Assembly (NCBI RefSeq): GCF_016429255.1
Contig: NZ_JAELUG010000082.1
Span: 1 to 33,261 of the forward strand
Source: Rhizobium sp. ASV8
GTDB lineage: Bacteria > Pseudomonadota > Alphaproteobacteria > Rhizobiales > Rhizobiaceae
DNA: 33,261 bases
Direction: 5' to 3'
The notes under the pieces are model-generated. The model did not search any database, was not told the origin of the DNA, and worked only from the letters and a program-made list of their open reading frames with translations. Positions 32,031 to 33,261 of this stretch are shown here, piece by piece. The first letter of the stretch is position 1, and each line of letters opens with the position of its first letter. The position numbers and the translations under genes were made by a program.

Positions 32031-32054
32031 GGGGCGCAGTCGCAATATCGCCCC
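32031..32054 (+). terminator. Hairpin immediately after the GlxA-type gene
   Basis: GGGGCG and CGCCCC form a perfect 6-bp stem with a 12-nt loop, directly after the TGA stop. There is no T-run, so this is a weak terminator candidate. Confidence 0.4.
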
Positions 32055-32219
32055 AAATCGATATGACCCAGTGGTGACCGGCTCGGATTGCAACCGTGAA
32101 TAAACTATGCGTAGCTCCAGGTCAAAGATAGCGATTTAGGCTGCTGATCGTCCTGTCACACCCAATTGATAGGTTTGGGCCAGACATGATGGCATATCGG
32201 CCGTAAAAGGGGAAACATT

Positions 32220-33065
32220 GTGAGCACAATCTCACTCGGAAGCATGGAAATCTCGAACTCGACACCAATGGTCTTCATCGGTGGTGTCAACGTCCTGGAA
32301 AGCCGCGATCTGGCCATGCAAGTCGCGGAAGAAATGAAAAGAGAAACGGATCGCCATCGGATCCCGTACGTCTTCAAAGCCTCTTTCGACAAGGCCAATC
32401 GCTCATCGAACCAATCGTTTCGTGGCCCAGGCATCGACGAGGGCATGAAAATCCTTCAGGAGGTCCGAGACACCTTCGATGTTCCGATCCTGACGGATAT
32501 TCATCTTCCCGATCAGGCAGCCGTGGCCGCGCAAGTATGCGATATCTTACAGCTCCCTGCATTTCTCGCCCGGCAAACCGACCTGATCGAGGCCCTCGCC
32601 AAGACTGGGAAAGTCGTCAACGTGAAGAAGCCGCAGTTCATGAGCCCGCGACAGATCGGAAACGTCATCGATAAACTCGCGGATTTCGGAAACGACAGGG
32701 CAATCATCTGCGAGCGCGGCAGTTGCTTCGGTTACGACAACCTCGTGGTCGATATGCTCGGATTTAGCGTCATGAAGGAGGTGAGCCGCAATGCGCCGAT
32801 CATCTTTGATGTGACCCATTCGCTGCAGATGCGCGATCCCAGCGCAAAGAGTTCGGGCGGTCGCCGAAAGCAGGTCTTTGAACTGGCTCGTTCCGGCCTG
32901 GCCCTGGGATTGGCAGGCATATTCCTGGAAGCGCATCCTGACCCCGATCGTGCCTTATGTGATGGGCCGAGTGCGTTGGCACTGGATAAGGTTTCCGCCT
33001 TTTTGAGCCAGATGAAAGCCATCGACGAATTGGTAAAATCTTTTCCGACCGTCGACCTTAGCTAG
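32220..33065 (+). CDS. kdsA: 3-deoxy-8-phosphooctulonate synthase, E. coli-type (KdsA)
   Basis: This is a 281-residue cytoplasmic enzyme that condenses arabinose 5-phosphate with phosphoenolpyruvate to form Kdo 8-phosphate, precursor of the LPS sugar Kdo and of Kdo-containing capsules. KASFDKANRSS, RGPGIDEGMKI, ILTDIH, LPAFLARQTDL, VNVKKPQF, FDVTHSLQ and LEAHPDPD are family blocks. The N-terminal FIGGVNVLESRD carries Asn24 where metal-dependent enzymes have a cysteine, so it belongs to the metal-independent class of E. coli. The start is a GTG at 32220 behind AAAAGGGG, which gives the family's N-terminal length. No eno, pyrG or lipid-A gene is adjacent. It stands alone and is probably a second copy or a laterally acquired one (inference). 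Confidence 0.95.
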   Translation: MSTISLGSMEISNSTPMVFIGGVNVLESRDLAMQVAEEMKRETDRHRIPYVFKASFDKANRSSNQSFRGPGIDEGMKILQEVRDTFDVPILTDIHLPDQAAVAAQVCDILQLPAFLARQTDLIEALAKTGKVVNVKKPQFMSPRQIGNVIDKLADFGNDRAIICERGSCFGYDNLVVDMLGFSVMKEVSRNAPIIFDVTHSLQMRDPSAKSSGGRRKQVFELARSGLALGLAGIFLEAHPDPDRALCDGPSALALDKVSAFLSQMKAIDELVKSFPTVDLS

Positions 33066-33261
33066 CCGACAGGGGAAGATGTCGTGTTGAGCTTAGAAGT
33101 GGAAGCTGCCCTCACCATGCTGTGGCAACCCTTGGGGTCGCCGGTTTGATTCCCATCAAGAGCAAAGAGACGCCAGCGAACTTGGCGCCGCCGCGTTAGC
33201 GGCGGAATGGGCTCTTCCGAGGGGATATGTCTTCGCCATCGGCCGAGCGAATCGTCCCCGC
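33066..33261. other. Right edge, no gene assigned
   Basis: A 7-bp stem with 4-nt loop lies at 33188-33205 (CCGCCGC/GCGGCGG, loop GTTA). A plus-strand ATG at 33227 behind GAGGGG stays open to the end of the window for 11 codons and may begin another gene. A minus-strand frame (33062-33259) is open from the edge without a start and lacks protein-like composition. Nothing is firm. Confidence 0.35.

Noticed and set aside
33142..33154. GGTTTGATTCCC resembling the T-arm of a tRNA
   Set aside because: The flanking bases do not form the T stem, and no acceptor, D or anticodon arm can be built around it.

Overview
The window reads as a chromosome or megaplasmid segment from an alphaproteobacterium of the Rhizobiales, most likely the Rhizobium/Agrobacterium lineage. 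The evidence is the high GC content, the density of ABC solute importers with LacI-, LysR-, Lrp- and GlxA-type local regulators, the rhizobial look of the proteins, and a palindromic intergenic mosaic of a type common in rhizobia. I found no tRNA, rRNA, CRISPR array, phage gene or insertion sequence. Most of the window is metabolic accessory DNA arranged as transport-plus-enzyme modules.

Layout. (1) 1-5003, plus strand: the end of a peptide/opine-type importer (DppB-like fragment, DppC-like permease, fused two-domain ATPase) followed by a CocE/NonD-type serine hydrolase. (2) 5362-5784: a small secreted DUF4168 protein, closed by a strong hairpin. (3) 13043-5990, minus strand: a five-gene sugar operon (glycoside hydrolase family 2, MsmK/UgpC-type ATPase, sugar-binding protein, two permeases). 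A LacI-family regulator is divergent (13193-14218), with a perfect inverted repeat between the two. A very stable hairpin separates the binding-protein gene from the permease genes. (4) 14476-15963: a SulP anion transporter behind a leader with three tandem hairpins, then a free-standing WGR-domain protein. (5) 16523-24966: a LysR regulator divergent from a complete dipeptide/oligopeptide importer (binding protein, two permeases, two ATPases), followed by an M17 leucyl aminopeptidase and then a secreted C39-like cysteine-protease homologue (25112-26278). Together these look like a peptide-scavenging module. (6) 26348-28175: argininosuccinate synthase divergent from an Lrp/AsnC regulator, with a 17-bp palindrome between them. 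(7) 28419-30093: a SUKH (SMI1/KNR4) protein, a palindromic repeat cluster, a DUF2026 protein with an apparent transglutaminase/papain-like Cys-His-Asp triad, and a 58-residue single-pass membrane ORF. (8) 30176-32030: a short-chain dehydrogenase divergent from a GlxA-type AraC regulator. (9) 32220-33065: a KdsA of the metal-independent, E. coli type, standing alone.

The genes mostly act as independent catabolic units: import a glycoside and hydrolyse it in the cytoplasm; import peptides and trim them; import an ester or blocked peptide and cleave it. The features least explained by known biology are the structured SulP leader, the C39-like secreted protein beside the peptide importer, the DUF2026 protein near a SUKH protein, the probable second copies of argG and kdsA, and the small membrane ORF. 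All functions come from reading motifs by eye; no database search was possible.
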